64,000 nucleotides of DNA. Source: Valencia hispanica. Taxonomy: Eukaryota; Chordata; Actinopteri; Cyprinodontiformes; Valenciidae. The notes below the pieces were generated by a model. That model had not been told where the DNA came from. It saw only the letters and a list, made by a program, of their open reading frames with translations, and did not search any database. The stretch spans positions 20,997,900 through 21,061,899 of the forward strand of contig OY747709.1 of NCBI GenBank assembly GCA_963556495.2, read 5' to 3'. Positions 1-38,118 of this stretch are shown piece by piece. Each line of letters begins with the position of its first letter. Position 1 is the first letter of the stretch. The translations under genes and the position numbers were made by a program.

Positions 1-134
1 TCTGCGAATCCGCTCGTTGTTTGTTTTTCGATTGTCACAGATCAGGCCGCATCTGCTCGCCCCCCCCCCCAGCCTCAGCAGCATCTTTCCAGCAACATCA
101 TCATTCTCATCGCCGCCATCCTCGAATCTGCACA
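1..134 (+). other. kif5a: kif5a 5' UTR (partial) of exon 1
   Basis: This is the sequence directly upstream of the kif5a start codon. It holds a poly-C run at about 61-72 and several CAGCAGC and CATC-rich stretches. The start at 135-137 is preceded by CACA and is the first ATG in frame with the kinesin N-terminus. The true transcription start is not in view. A CACAG at 36-40 could be a splice acceptor, in which case part of the UTR would lie on an upstream exon outside the window. No TATA box is seen. Confidence 0.6.
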
Positions 135-27547
<27,413 letters not shown>

Positions 27548-30330
27548 CTCAACCAAACACTGTAACCCTTCAAGGACCATCCCGTTTCGTTTGCATGCAG
27601 CCTCTGTAACCTCTGTCCACTGCATCACCAATGAAGATGAAGATGAAGATCTGTAGCCCTGTAGTAGATGAAGCCCCACCTGTTTCTTTGGTGACTGTTC
27701 TTGCTCTTGTTTTGGGTTTCAGTCCCTTCCAGTTCAGTCACTGCTGAACATATTCTCTCAGGCTCTGCTTTATTTAGACAACCAAATCTCAACTGAATCT
27801 ACTTATTGATCTGTGAGTTATTGAGCGGACCAGCAGATATCACTCCCTGAGGCGGCTGAACTGAAACAGGACTGAACCCAGATTGCTCAATACTCACACT
27901 TTGTAAATAGTAGTGCTGTATACTCCTTTAGTTTTTTTCTTTTCTTGTTTTTTTTTTTACCAACAACTGTTTGTCCAAATGCCACACTTCTCTTGTCCCC
28001 TGTGCATATTTTCTTTGCCGTGTGGTTTAAAAAAGATAAGCGACCATGAACCTTTTTCTCTGTCAAACAAAGGAACATATACCAGCTAGTCAGAGACACC
28101 GCAGTCTTTTCGTGCATGTCGCTTAATTTGCGGACTAACCTTTCAAATCTCTGCATGTGTCCTATTTGGAGCTGGTGACAGATGCAAAAACAAGAGATAG
28201 ATGATTTCCCTTAATCCAGATCTTGGTGTCAGTGCTGTATGTTGTTTTTTTTATCTCAAAGTAAATTTCAGTGCAGTTTTAGATCGTTGTAAATTTTAAG
28301 AAAGCCAAAAACAACAAATATTTAAGGGAATCCGAGCTCAGACTTGCATTTGCATTGAGTAAACCTCGACTAATTGCTTTGATAATGTTGCAGCTGTACG
28401 ATGGCCTCTGTACATTCTCTACACTGCTCACACACCTCAATATCCCCTTTACCGAGCCTTAACATGAACTCATATCTCACAATCAATTTAATTGGCTGTC
28501 ATTTGCATAAAGTACATTTGTCATTGCTACCTCTAGAGCAGCTTGTTTATGAATACCACTCTTTTCAAATGGGGATAAAAAGAGCTGATCCTAGAGTTTC
28601 TACAGACAGTTGTAACTTTAGAATAACAGTACATGTAAGTAGATTTAAATGCATTTACCATAGCTGTAGTTTTCATCTTATGCTAGTTCATAAAAAAAAA
28701 CATGTTTATGTCTTCACAGCTTTGCTGATGCAAGGTATTTGCAAAAATGGCCTTTACATCTTTAAAAAGACACTATGATACTTCTTTGTCATCCTTTGTC
28801 ACAAAACATTACTTTAGATTATTTGCAATCATTCCTTCCCTTGTCTGAGTTTGCAGAAGAGCAGAGCCAGTTTTCTTGTACAGTTTATCTGTGTTGCGTG
28901 CTGAACAAGTTTTCTATTGGTTTCATACATGTGTAGTTAAATGGAAATTGGTACTCCCATGTAGTGGGCAGGCCTGCTCAAATAGGGAGATCAGGGTGTG
29001 TCTGCTGTGTCGATCACTTTGTGGCCATGTGGGGCTGAGGCGCAAGCTATTCTGTAATGTCTTGTTTTTCTTTTGCTAAAGCGGTTGGGTGCTAACCTTA
29101 GCTTTACACAACTGGGAAATAACGTTTTCACAAACTGGAACTGTTTCCATGGATGTTTGTTCCATAGAAACGAAAGAGAGAAAGTCATAGTGGATGTGGC
29201 GGACGGCAGAGGGACGAGCTTGCCCAGGGTGCGATTTCATGCAGGAACCACCACTGCAGAAGAAGGAAGTGACGGATCCTTTTTAGGCAGTATGGAAGCT
29301 GTTTTAGAGGATCAGCATGCTTAATGATTCAGGTGTTTCCCCAGCTGAGCAGCCACCAGTCTGGGACATTTCAACAAAGCTTATCGCTGGTTGTGCGGTC
29401 TCGCTGTTTTTTCTTCTGCAAAATCCTGACCAGCCAATCAGGATAGAGGAAAGCAGCATTTCATATAAGGGGGGAAATGAATAGGTTTTTGCAGTGAATC
29501 ACTGAATCAAAATGGAAAGGAAAAAGGAAAAAGGAAAGGCAAGCTGCCTAACACCCAACCATCTTCTGTCTGCACACTTAAGGAAAAGTAATTTGAGTAG
29601 ATCTGACACAAAACGTTAGAGTTGAATTAGCCAATATTATCCTAAAAGACAGATTTAAAAATGTTCAAGTACTCCAGCATTTATCCCGTCTGAACCCTTC
29701 CGTTTTGCCTCCTTTTTCATTACATTACCCTACGGCCTGAAGCTCTTGCTGGCATTAATAACATCTCAGGGCTTATAACATACATAATCAAAGCAGGCAT
29801 ACATCACCGCCATTGTCTTCCTCCTGACCTATGTGATTGCTGATGAACAATCAATCCGATCAGTGTCCTCTTGAAGTCTAAGCAAAAGAGGGAGACTACT
29901 CGTGAGATTAGAGAAGATATGTACAAAAATACACCTCCATTCTAACTCATAGCCTTTCAGATCAAACAACCCTTCAAACCTTCAATCTTATATCATATTT
30001 ACATTTTTTTATAGATCTGAATTAGGAGTGTGATATATATATGTCATCATCTGCTGTTACACTGTCTGAACTCAACATATCTAAGATACATGTGCTATAT
30101 ATTGTTAAACTTGTAAGTAAAAAGGCGCATCATGACATAGTAGGATGCACGCTGACCTTGTTCAGAGAAATTCTTCTTTTATTTGTTTCTGTATGCTTAT
30201 AACTGTAGTGTCAACATGATTATGTGAAGAGTCACCTTGCAGAATATCTGTAAATATAGATTAATCACTATGCTGTATGTAAACCTGTGTGTTGTAGTAA
30301 AAAAGTTCAATAAAACTGTAAAAAAGGTGG
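27548..30330 (+). other. kif5a: kif5a 3' UTR (last exon 27546 to poly(A) site)
   Basis: The last exon starts after TCTTTGCAG at 27545. It is AT-rich and shows no coding potential or recognised repeat over about 2.8 kb. AATAAA at 30,309-30,314 is followed within 25 bases by a GT-rich stretch (GGTGGTTTGCTGTCT), a typical cleavage context. A second AATAAA lies at 30,380-30,385. The extent is inferred from the signals; transcript data would fix it. Confidence 0.6.
30309..30314 (+). other. kif5a: kif5a poly(A) signal AATAAA
   Basis: Canonical hexamer in the context TTCAATAAAACTG with a downstream GT-rich element about 20 bases on. A possible alternative hexamer is at 30,380-30,385. No earlier AATAAA in the last exon was noticed. 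Confidence 0.55.
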
Positions 30331-30469
30331 TTTGCTGTCTCAGCTCGTTCCTGTTCATGTAGTTGTGTGGATGCTGCATAATAAAGCCATGTTAGAAAAG
30401 ATGAAAATGGCTCATGGTTAAGATGCAAGACCTTCAGTTTGTAATACATGAACAGACCATATAATAAGG

Positions 30470-31393
30470 GTGGTTCTCATCCATCCTACATGCATTAAGA
30501 AATAGATTTTTTCCCCTCCTATTTTTGTATGCAAAACAGTTCAAGCTCAGTGAGGTTGGATGGAAATAATCTGTGTTCATCAATTTTAAGATCTGGCCAC
30601 AAATACTTGATAGATCTTTAGGTCTGGATTGCTGATCTGAATTACCATGCTTTGATCTAATCTCTCACATTGAAGCTCTGGCAACATGTTTACTGCCATA
30701 GTTCTGTTGGACAATAAACCTCTGGCCCAGTCTCAAGTCTTTTGCTGCCTCTAACATATGTTATTCCAGGATTGCCCTTCATTGAGCTCCATCCATTTTA
30801 CCATCAACTCTAACCAGCTTTCCTCTCCCCATTGAAGCAAAGCAATTCCGTAGCATGATGCTGCCACCACTATGTTTCACCATGAGGATGGTATGTTCAC
30901 ACAGTGATGTGTGGGCTAGTTTTTTTTTTTGCCACACATAGTATTTTGCATGTAGACCAGAAAGTTCCGTTTTGGTTCCATCTGACCCGAGCACCTTTTT
31001 CTATATGTTGGCTGTGTTCCTTACATTAATTGTAGCAGACTTCTCATAACTTTCTTGCAACTGCAACTCTTTTCTTTCCACTCTCCCACCTGAACTGTGG
31101 ATCTCTGCAGCTCCTCTAGAGTTAGAGTTTGGCCTGTTGGCTGCTTCTTTGATGAATGCTCTCCTTGCCCAAACTGTCAATTTAGGTGAATGGCCATGTC
31201 TGATTGTGCCATGCACTGGTGAACTCAATATACTAACATGGTAATTTCTGAAAGTAGCTAAGTTTTAATTTGGAGTATCACGGTAACAGTGGCTTAATAG
31301 AAATAAATGTCACAATTTTCAGATTTTTATTTGCTAAAAAATTTTTTAAACCCTGATTCTTTTCCTTCCACTTCACATTCATGTGCTCGTTCT
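30470..31393 (-). mobile_element. Tc1-like transposase relic (minus strand)
   Basis: Minus-strand frames give RHGHSPKLTVWARRAFIKEA with following SNSRGAAEI (31,001-31,228), and VKHSGGSIMLRNCFASMGRG continuing KLVRVDGKMDGA (30,779-30,994). These are the helix-turn-helix region and the catalytic core start of fish Tc1 transposases. The two parts are in different frames, with stops between them. The region lies just past the kif5a poly(A) site. Confidence 0.8.
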
Positions 31394-31456
31394 TGAAAGC
31401 ACCTTGAATTACTGTGTTGTTGAAAGTGTGCTATACACATAAAATTGCCTTTCTGT
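31394..31456 (+). repeat. L2 LINE 3' tail fragment
   Basis: AAAGCACCTTGAATTACTG followed by TTGAAAGTGTGCTATACACA and TAAAATTGCC is nearly identical to the 3' end of the full-length L2 at 59,960-60,015. It is only the last about 60 bp. Confidence 0.7.
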
Positions 31457-31464
31457 CAGTCTGT

Positions 31465-31690
31465 CATAATCATCCATCCTCTGCAGGGTTGCAGGGGCTG
31501 GTGCCTATCTCTAGCATTCATCTGGCCAGAGGCAGGGTTCACCCTGGACAGGTCGCCAGTCCATCGCAGGGCAACACAGAGACACACAGGACAAACAACC
31601 ATGCATCCACACACTCATACCTAAGTTCAATTTAAAGAGACCAATCAACCAAACAGTCACGTTTTTGGACTGTGGGTGGAAGCTCACAAA
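31465..31690 (-). mobile_element. SINE copy (tRNA-head family), minus strand
   Basis: From the right-hand tail (CATCCATCCTCTGCAGGG) through GGCTGGTGCCTATCTCTAGC, CACCCTGGACAGGTCGCCAG, GACAAACAACCATGC to TTTTTGGACTGTGG. Same family as 8.8, 49.5, 54.9 and 63.4 kb. The tRNA head is missing. Confidence 0.7.
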
Positions 31691-31750
31691 AGTTAGAGGG
31701 CCTCAAATAACACATGCAATCAAGCATTGTAAACTAAAATGAACAACATT

Positions 31751-32258
31751 TAAGGCTGGGCAACTATGAAAATTAAATAATGGCGATTATTTTCAATATA
31801 TTGAACGATCTTGATTTTTGATATGATTTTTGTCTAATAAAAAAAATTATTATTAAAAAGAAATTTAATATAGCCTTCTCTATTGATGTTGCATACAGAT
31901 TGTGTGTCCTGCTCCTGTTGTATTGCTAACATCACATCACTTCAAAACTGCGTGCTAATGCTGACTGTGGAAAGTGTCAGCAACTTGGTAGTCTTTATCG
32001 TCTACCCTGTTGTCCATTTTCCTTCAAGATTCTTCACCAACTGTTCACTCTTTACACTGCATTTTTGTTTAATCGATCAGCGGGGGCCTAATGCTCCTCA
32101 GTACTAAATGTTTTTTCTGCAACTTGATTGGGCAGTTAACTTGACAACAAGGCGGCGCTTCGACGGATTGGTCAGTTGGCATAATGATTAAAACACAGCA
32201 CACGATCATCATCATCAAGCTTTTTAATATCACGATTTTGATTTATTGCCCAGCCCTA
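31751..32258. mobile_element. hAT-like MITE
   Basis: Ends TAAGGCTGGGCAACTATG and TTTATTGCCCAGCCCTA. Flanking 8-mers ACAACATT and ATAACATT match at 7 of 8. The interior is AT-rich near the ends, with a GGCGGCGCTTCGACGG block. No transposase is present. Confidence 0.75.
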
Positions 32259-32301
32259 ATAACATTACATTAAATTATAAAGTTGTAAAAGCACAACATA
32301 C

Positions 32302-32464
32302 CTCTTTCCTCTTCTGTCTCTGAGGCATCAAGCACAACCAAACACTTATCCTTGAGGGCATTTTTAAGAGCCTTTTCAACTATGTTTTTGGACATCTTGG
32401 CAAGGTTAACGACTACTTTTTTGTCCACGTCCACTTTGCTGACGAATTTCATCTCCTCTAGAAT
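32302..32464 (-). CDS. Orphan coding exon, unknown protein
   Basis: On the minus strand a pyrimidine-rich tract ending GTGTGTCTTAG precedes a 163-bp open segment that ends GAAAGAG before GTATGT. Both splice sites are good. It reads, without a stop, an acidic/basic helix-prone peptide: MKFVSKVDVDKKVVVNLAKM near the start, a KNIVEKALKNALKDKC stretch, then LVVLDASETEEER. If the upstream exon is non-coding, translation could start at the Met at 32,450-32,452. The frame enters in phase 0 and leaves in phase 1. I do not recognise the family. No following exon was found between it and kif5a. It could be a surviving exon of a broken gene or captured sequence. Confidence 0.4.
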
Positions 32465-32699
32465 CTAAGACACACACAGTAAGACAAAAAAAATGGTAAA
32501 CAGAATTTAAGAAGTACTTCTGTTGGAATAGCTAATCTCTCACAGACGCGTATCAATAATTCTATTTTGAAGTCACTTAAGATTATCTATAATAACAAGT
32601 CTATCAAGTTGTTTTACTTCTTAGTCAGTATTTTTGTCTTTTATTGTTGGTTCTCTGAGAAATGGAGCAAAGGAGTTATACAAAAAGTTTGCCAAATGG

Positions 32700-33010
32700 G
32701 CACACATTACATTCAAATTTGTGTTGTCACCGTACCAAAATGTCAGTATTCGGTACCGATAACAGTGAAAATCCACGGTTCTCAGTACGATCACAAAGTA
32801 ACTAGTTTGAAGCCTGCAGCTTTTTAAGGCTGCAGCTTGCAAAGCGCGTGGGCGGGCCTTTCTCTGCCCGATGTTTTAAACAATGTCGGTTCGTGGCTGG
32901 CTGGACAACATCGACGTTGGGCAACATCACTACAGTGAGACCCTCTGATTGGAAACTTTACACTTTATTTGCCTTGAAACTTTACACTTTTTGAGAAAAC
33001 TGCAAATACT
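32700..33010. other. Region with no recognised gene
   Basis: Contains a short element-like stretch with ACCGTACCAAAATG and CGGTACCGATAACAG (32,730-32,765) that resembles decayed fish DNA-transposon ends, then a GC-rich stretch at 32,830-32,930 (GCGCGTGGGCGGGCC). No ORF is supported. Confidence 0.3.
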
Positions 33011-34149
33011 GAGCATACAGTAGGGCTGAGCGATATAAAAAAATAGCATATCGATAAAGGGAATAGTCATATTGATCGATATCGATAATTATCGATAAAT
33101 ATCACAAAACGTAAAAAATATATTTTAAGTGCCTCCCCGGTCATTTTGTTATTCTTCAATGAACTAATTTTAACTAAGAATTGAATTAATTCATTTTTCA
33201 AACACCTCTTTTTATCATGAATAAGTTTGTAAGACACAGAAACAAATAAAGAGAGCTGAGTAACATCAGTAAATACAAACAAAAGTCATATTATTAACCA
33301 TTGTATTATATATTTTTTAATTGTTAGTAATTGAAATTAAAGGCTTATCTTGATGCATTTTAATCTTTTAAACATTTTATGACACGTTATAATATTAATG
33401 GCTGAAACCTTTGGTTTAGTTTGTCAATAAAGCTTAGGCTATGTGCACACGTAGCCGGGTTTTTTTTAACGAATATTTTCACCACCTCGTAAAAAAAAAA
33501 TCTCAGTCCACACCTAACCGCATAAAGTGTGTTGTTAAGCACATTCATAGACATGCTAAACCTGTAGTGGGCAGTAGTTCCCCCAAATCCTCTCCACTCA
33601 GAGTAACTTTCTATGTTCTAACCTCTAACTTCTACATGAGCTTGTAAAAGCTGGCAAGCAAAAAGCGCTTGGACAATCGATGATGCCACATCTCTGAGGG
33701 CATAAATGCTGTTTCTGAGTGTAAACACAGGTCGCACAAGTGATGTTGGAGCATTTTTGTCCAGGAAAGTGACGTTGCGGAGCTGAAAACTCCGGTTATT
33801 TCTATCCACCGGTTTCTGTCCGGTTATTTCTGATGATTTTTAGAAGGTTATTAAGTTATAAATGAAAACATGTGAAACTCAGTCAAGCCAATTAATCTGA
33901 TTAATTTAGCAACAATATAATTTAGTAAAGGGCAATTTATACAAAAAACATAAATTGTAACTTTCATATCATTTTTGTTCAAAACAATGGCAAATTAAGT
34001 TATAGGAAAAACATTACATTGGGTCATGACTCCTCCCTTTTAACATATTTGCAGAGTTCATTTTAACAACAAAAAACAGTAAAGTGCCCCAAGAAGTGGT
34101 AAACTGAATAATATGAAACAAATACAAATAAATACAGAATTGCTAAACT

Positions 34150-34362
34150 GAAGCTTCCAGTGCAATGATCAGATCTGAAGCATTGCTATTGCTAATGTTT
34201 ACTTTCTTGCTTGCAAGATGATGTGTTATTACCATTACATTCAGTATTACATTCAGTATTTTTTCCATGTTTTGGGTGATTGCTTCATCAACATTGAGAA
34301 CACATACATCCTTTGAGCTGATGAGACAGACGTTTCTTGAACTCCAGTGCTATGCCATGTGT
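34150..34362 (-). pseudogene. hAT transposase catalytic-core fragment
   Basis: Minus strand reads MNTHGIALEFKKRLSHQLK at the nested-element junction, then after a frame change VLNVDEAITQNMEKILNV and MVITHHLASKKVN. The N-D-E block is the usual site of the first catalytic Asp of hAT transposases. A short in-frame duplication (ILNV repeated) is visible. It continues the N-terminal piece at 35,765 once the nested element is ignored. Confidence 0.65.
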
Positions 34363-34370
34363 GTTCATAT

Positions 34371-35755
34371 TAGGGTTGCCAACTCCCAGCAAATAAAATA
34401 AGGAACCACCCCCCATCCGCATGATGCTTAATCGACGTAATAGACTTTAATTTAATGCCCCTGTAAAACAAATACACAGAAATCAATTATTTTTCTACAA
34501 TTAAATAAATTCAACCTCTTTCTTCGACAGAATTGCAGACTGCACAGATGGTACCTTCCCGAAGGAAAAGTACTATAGCTTACTAGGGTATATATTAGAC
34601 TCAATAATATTTACTATATAAGATAATGGATTTCTATACAGTTAACAGATGACCACTTTAGTTGTAAGATTCAGATTTTTTTTAAATTAAAAGCTAGACA
34701 TTTTAAATGAGAATAAGAAAGAAAAGTATTTATCTGTTCCCCGCTTTCCCTGTTAACGACCTACCTGGCCCCCTCGCAAAACTTTGCTAGAGCCGCCCCT
34801 GCACAGCTACCAGCTGTCAGCTCAAAAACGATCCTGGTGTTATTTGTCTCTCTGAAACAGTTTATAACGTCCCTTCAACTCATTCATGTCACCTAAAAGT
34901 TAAACCTGTTTCTCCATCACCTGTTCAGCTCTGATGATTCAGTAAGAACATCTCCTGGTTTCATCTTCATGTTTCCATCTCACCACATATCCAAACCGAT
35001 ATCATGACCAGCAGCTTTTACGTCTGTGGCTCCAGCAAACATCAGCTGATACTAGAAAGTCATATTAAATCAGTTCTAACAGGTTATTAAACGTGATGCT
35101 GTTGTTTAGCGCAACATCTGCTGGTTTCCCTTTTCTGCGCAAAGTGGGCGATAAACAAACGAGAGCGAGAGAGAGAGAGGAGAGAGACAGAGAGGGATAG
35201 AGAGAGACAGAGAGGGAGAGAGAGAGAACAAGAGACAGAGTGAGACAGAGTGAGAGAGAGACAGAGACAGAGAGGGAAAGAGAGAGAGAGACAGAGAGAG
35301 AGACAGAGAGAGTGAGACAGAGTGAGAGAGAGACAGAGAGGGAAAGAGAGAGACAGAGAGAGAGACAGAGAGAGTGAGACAGAGAGAGAGACAGAGAGAG
35401 TGAGAGAGAGACAGAGACAGAGTGAGAGAGAGACAGAGAGGGAGAGAGGGAGAGAGAGAGACAGAGAGAGAGAGAGACAGAGAGACAGAGAGACAGAGAG
35501 GGAGAGAGGGAGAGAGAGGACTTCCGACCGAAAAGCTGATCATTGATCAGTTTCATGATTGAATGAGCAACAGGAGAGGAAGGGGAGAGAATGAGAGAAG
35601 AAAAGGCAGCTTAAAGACACAGAATAACTCCACCTTTGTGTCTTTTTTTCATTGTAGCTGAAGTACGGGACAAACCGAGTTTCTTCTCACCTTAATACGG
35701 AACGCGTAATATTTTCTCTGAATACGGGACGATTCCGTTTTTTACGGGAACCCTA
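34371..35755. mobile_element. Nested hAT-like element inside the hAT transposase
   Basis: Ends TAGGGTTGCCAACTCCC and TACGGGAACCCTA. Flanking 8-mers GTTCATAT (34,363-34,370) and GTTCATTT (35,756-35,763) match at 7 of 8. It carries a 0.36-kb polypurine tract and no transposase. It is younger than the element it splits. Confidence 0.8.
35158..35522 (+). repeat. (AGAG/ACAG)n polypurine tract
   Basis: About 360 bp consisting nearly only of GAGA and GACAGAGA units with scattered GGGA and GTGA variants. The complementary strand gives a long spurious Ser/Leu-rich reading frame. It may form triplex or other non-B DNA. Confidence 0.95.
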
Positions 35756-35764
35756 GTTCATTTA

Positions 35765-36234
35765 ACTGGCATGCTGATTGGAAACAGACAGTTTTGTTAA
35801 AGCATTTTTATCAACTGCTACTTTTTTACACAGATCTACGAGCGGTTGAGCGATCGTAAATGATAAATCGTGTTCTGCAATGAACGAGCACACACGTATT
35901 TTCAAGTCACAAACACGATCGGTCATCGGGGCCACGGCGTCCGCCGTGGCTGTTGCTCCCGGCAAACGGCTTGTGTGTTGGAGCGCGCGGACAGCTGCTT
36001 TATGCCCGGCGTCTCGTCTGTGACGATGAAGGGCTTTTTTCCCGCCAGTCGCATATACTAGCTTCTTGGAGCACAAAACACAAAAGCAGGTACCAGCTCC
36101 CTTAGCTTCTGGCACCAGCTCCCAAACGGCTTGCCGTCTCCGCCCTTTTCATCTACCCATGCCCGGCGCCACTTGTTTTTAAGACCCTTGTCAACAACGA
36201 CGTCTTCCCCTGGCTCCATGAATTTAGCGTCCAT
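35765..36234 (-). pseudogene. hAT transposase N-terminus (BED-like finger), frameshifted
   Basis: The minus-strand Met at 36,232-36,234 starts MDAKFMEPGEDVVVDKGLKN, followed by KWRRAWVDEK. A frameshift near 36,100-36,130 leads into TCFCVLCSKKLVY and ALHRHRRDAGHKAAV, which has the CxxC...H spacing of a BED-type zinc finger. SFIAEHDLSFTIAQPLVDL then follows. The frame runs to ...SNQHAS and a TAA at the edge of the nested element. BED fingers bind the transposon ends in this family. Confidence 0.75.
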
Positions 36235-37578
36235 TGTTCTGATTTCGGGAGAAACAACCGTCGGCTCGCGTGGGATGCTGCATTCAAGAGGGCTGTTTTT
36301 TCAGAGGTTTTTTTGTGTTTTTTTTTCTCTGAATCATAGTCAAATGCTGGAGATCCGGTGTTCCGTCGAATAGAGCAAGGTGTTGAAAAAGGCAAGGTGG
36401 TGCTACTGAGCATGCGCACACCGCGTCATACCTCGTCGGGCGCGTGCAACTACAAAATCCTTTGTTGACCCCATCGAGGAATTCAAGCAACTTCAGACCT
36501 TTGCAATGCAAATATGTAATTTTATTTTATGTATTTAAATTAAATGGTCCTGATATGTTAGCCTACAAGACCTTAACAAATGATGTTCATTTCAAATACT
36601 TGTATCACTGACAACCATAGGCCTATTAATAAATTTATACTGAATAAATTTTCAACTTTTAAATGTATCGACCTATTTAAGGCTACGTTTACCTAATGGC
36701 CATACTAAAGTAGAAGTATGTATCCAGATACATAAACTTTAATTATTTTTGATGACACCAGCGACAGATATTGGAGCTTGCTTTTTTCGATGATCTTGCA
36801 CAACTTGACAGAAGCCGCTGTCGAGTCAGGCAAGCTCGGGTGCGCGCTTGCTTTTTCCGACGACCTTGCACTCTTCGACAGAACACCGACAAGGTGCCGG
36901 AATACTTTAAGCCCTGGATAACCCAAGCAGGTGTGAAAAATAAAAACATTTCAGTAGGTCACAAGAAAGTTTCACAAGAAAGTGACCCGGGGCTGCGTTC
37001 CGTTCTCAATTATTGGTTCCGCCGCTCTTTATTTATACTACGTTATTTAATCAAAATAATTGGTGGTTGACAAATAAATCTTTTGAAGAAAAATACAATA
37101 CGGAGAAGTTACATACAGCACAATTTTTAAGACCCAGAAATCAAAATTCAAGACTTTTTAAAGTCTTTTTAAGCTATTATTTCAAAATTAATAAATTCAA
37201 TGCTTTTAAGGCTTTTTAAGACCCCGCGGGAACCCTGATTTCATCCTTTTTGTGGTTTGAAAGGAGAGAGGGGTGGCTGATAGAGTTGCCTATCAGCGGT
37301 AATGATTTGTTTGGAGTAAGTAATAATTGTTGTATTAAGCTACCTGATAGGTAGCCCTGAAATAAGGGAAAACGTATTTTTTTTAATCGAACTTTTTTAT
37401 CGACCCCTTTTTTTTCTATCGCACCACGCGTCTATCGATCGATATATATTGCTATCGAATTGTCGCACAGCCCTAGCATACACAGGGTTCCCACTCTTTT
37501 CTTGAAATGATTTTCCAGGACTTTTCCAGGACATTTTCAGCTGCTAGCCTGCTACAATACAAGTCAAGCTATCACAAC

Positions 37579-38068
37579 TAGGGCTGGGCGATATACCGAT
37601 ATTATCATCATATCGGGATATATTTTGAAACAGATATGACATTGTACCTATACCATTATATCAGTATTATAGTTGTGCAAAGATTGTTGTCTTTAACAAT
37701 CCCACCTGCTTTCCTCTAGTTGCAATGCAACACAACTAATACAGTAGTTATTCTCTGCTTTAGTTCATACACTCTCACAGTCAAGCTGTATTTGCAATCA
37801 GTCACCAACGTTAGAAGATATCAACTATTATCAGACTTTTAAATTAATTGCATCTGCTCACACCAAGGCACATTACGCATCTCGTATACATAATGGCATA
37901 AATTGATGAGTTATGGGTTTTTGACTAAATTATTTTGATTTATCAAATCTTTGTAACTGTTTTTGTCAGTTATTTTTGTGAAATTGGTTACCTTTTGTAA
38001 AATGGACCTGAAGTAAAATATTCAGACAAATGAGGGTAAAATACCGGTATATATCGTACATCCCAAGC
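37579..38068. mobile_element. hAT-like MITE inside the P-like element
   Basis: The left end TAGGGCTGGGCGATATACCG is a typical hAT MITE end. The right end (TACCGGTATATATCGTACATCCCA) is its decayed mirror image. The target duplication is not clear. Confidence 0.55.
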
Positions 38069-38118
38069 TTTGGAGAAGTGTTATTTTCTACCTTATATTT
38101 TGTACATTTAACCAGATT

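Larger units (their letters stand above)
33021..37475 (-). mobile_element. hAT element, interrupted and dead
   Basis: Ends TAGGGCTGAGCGATATAA and TTGTCGCACAGCCCTA. The left flank GCATACAG (33,013-33,020) repeats as GCATACA at the right, where a P-like element begins. It encodes, on the minus strand, a relic transposase: N-terminal BED-like finger at 35,765-36,234 and catalytic-core start at about 34,150-34,362, split by a second hAT-like element (34,371-35,755). About 3 kb remains without the nested insertion. An imperfect 70-bp tandem duplication lies at 36,776-36,900. Confidence 0.85.

Noticed and set aside
28401..28778. 125-codon frame in the kif5a 3' UTR
   Set aside because: Composition is not protein-like, no domain is recognised, and it lies between the stop exon and the poly(A) signals.
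35065..35556. Long minus-strand frame rich in Ser and Leu
   Set aside because: It is the translation of the polypurine microsatellite; all frames are open there because of the simple repeat.
37175..37235. Second P-like element end (AAGACCCCGCGGGAACCCTG)
   Set aside because: It resembles a transposon terminus, but no partner end could be found in the surrounding hAT relic, so it was not annotated as an element.
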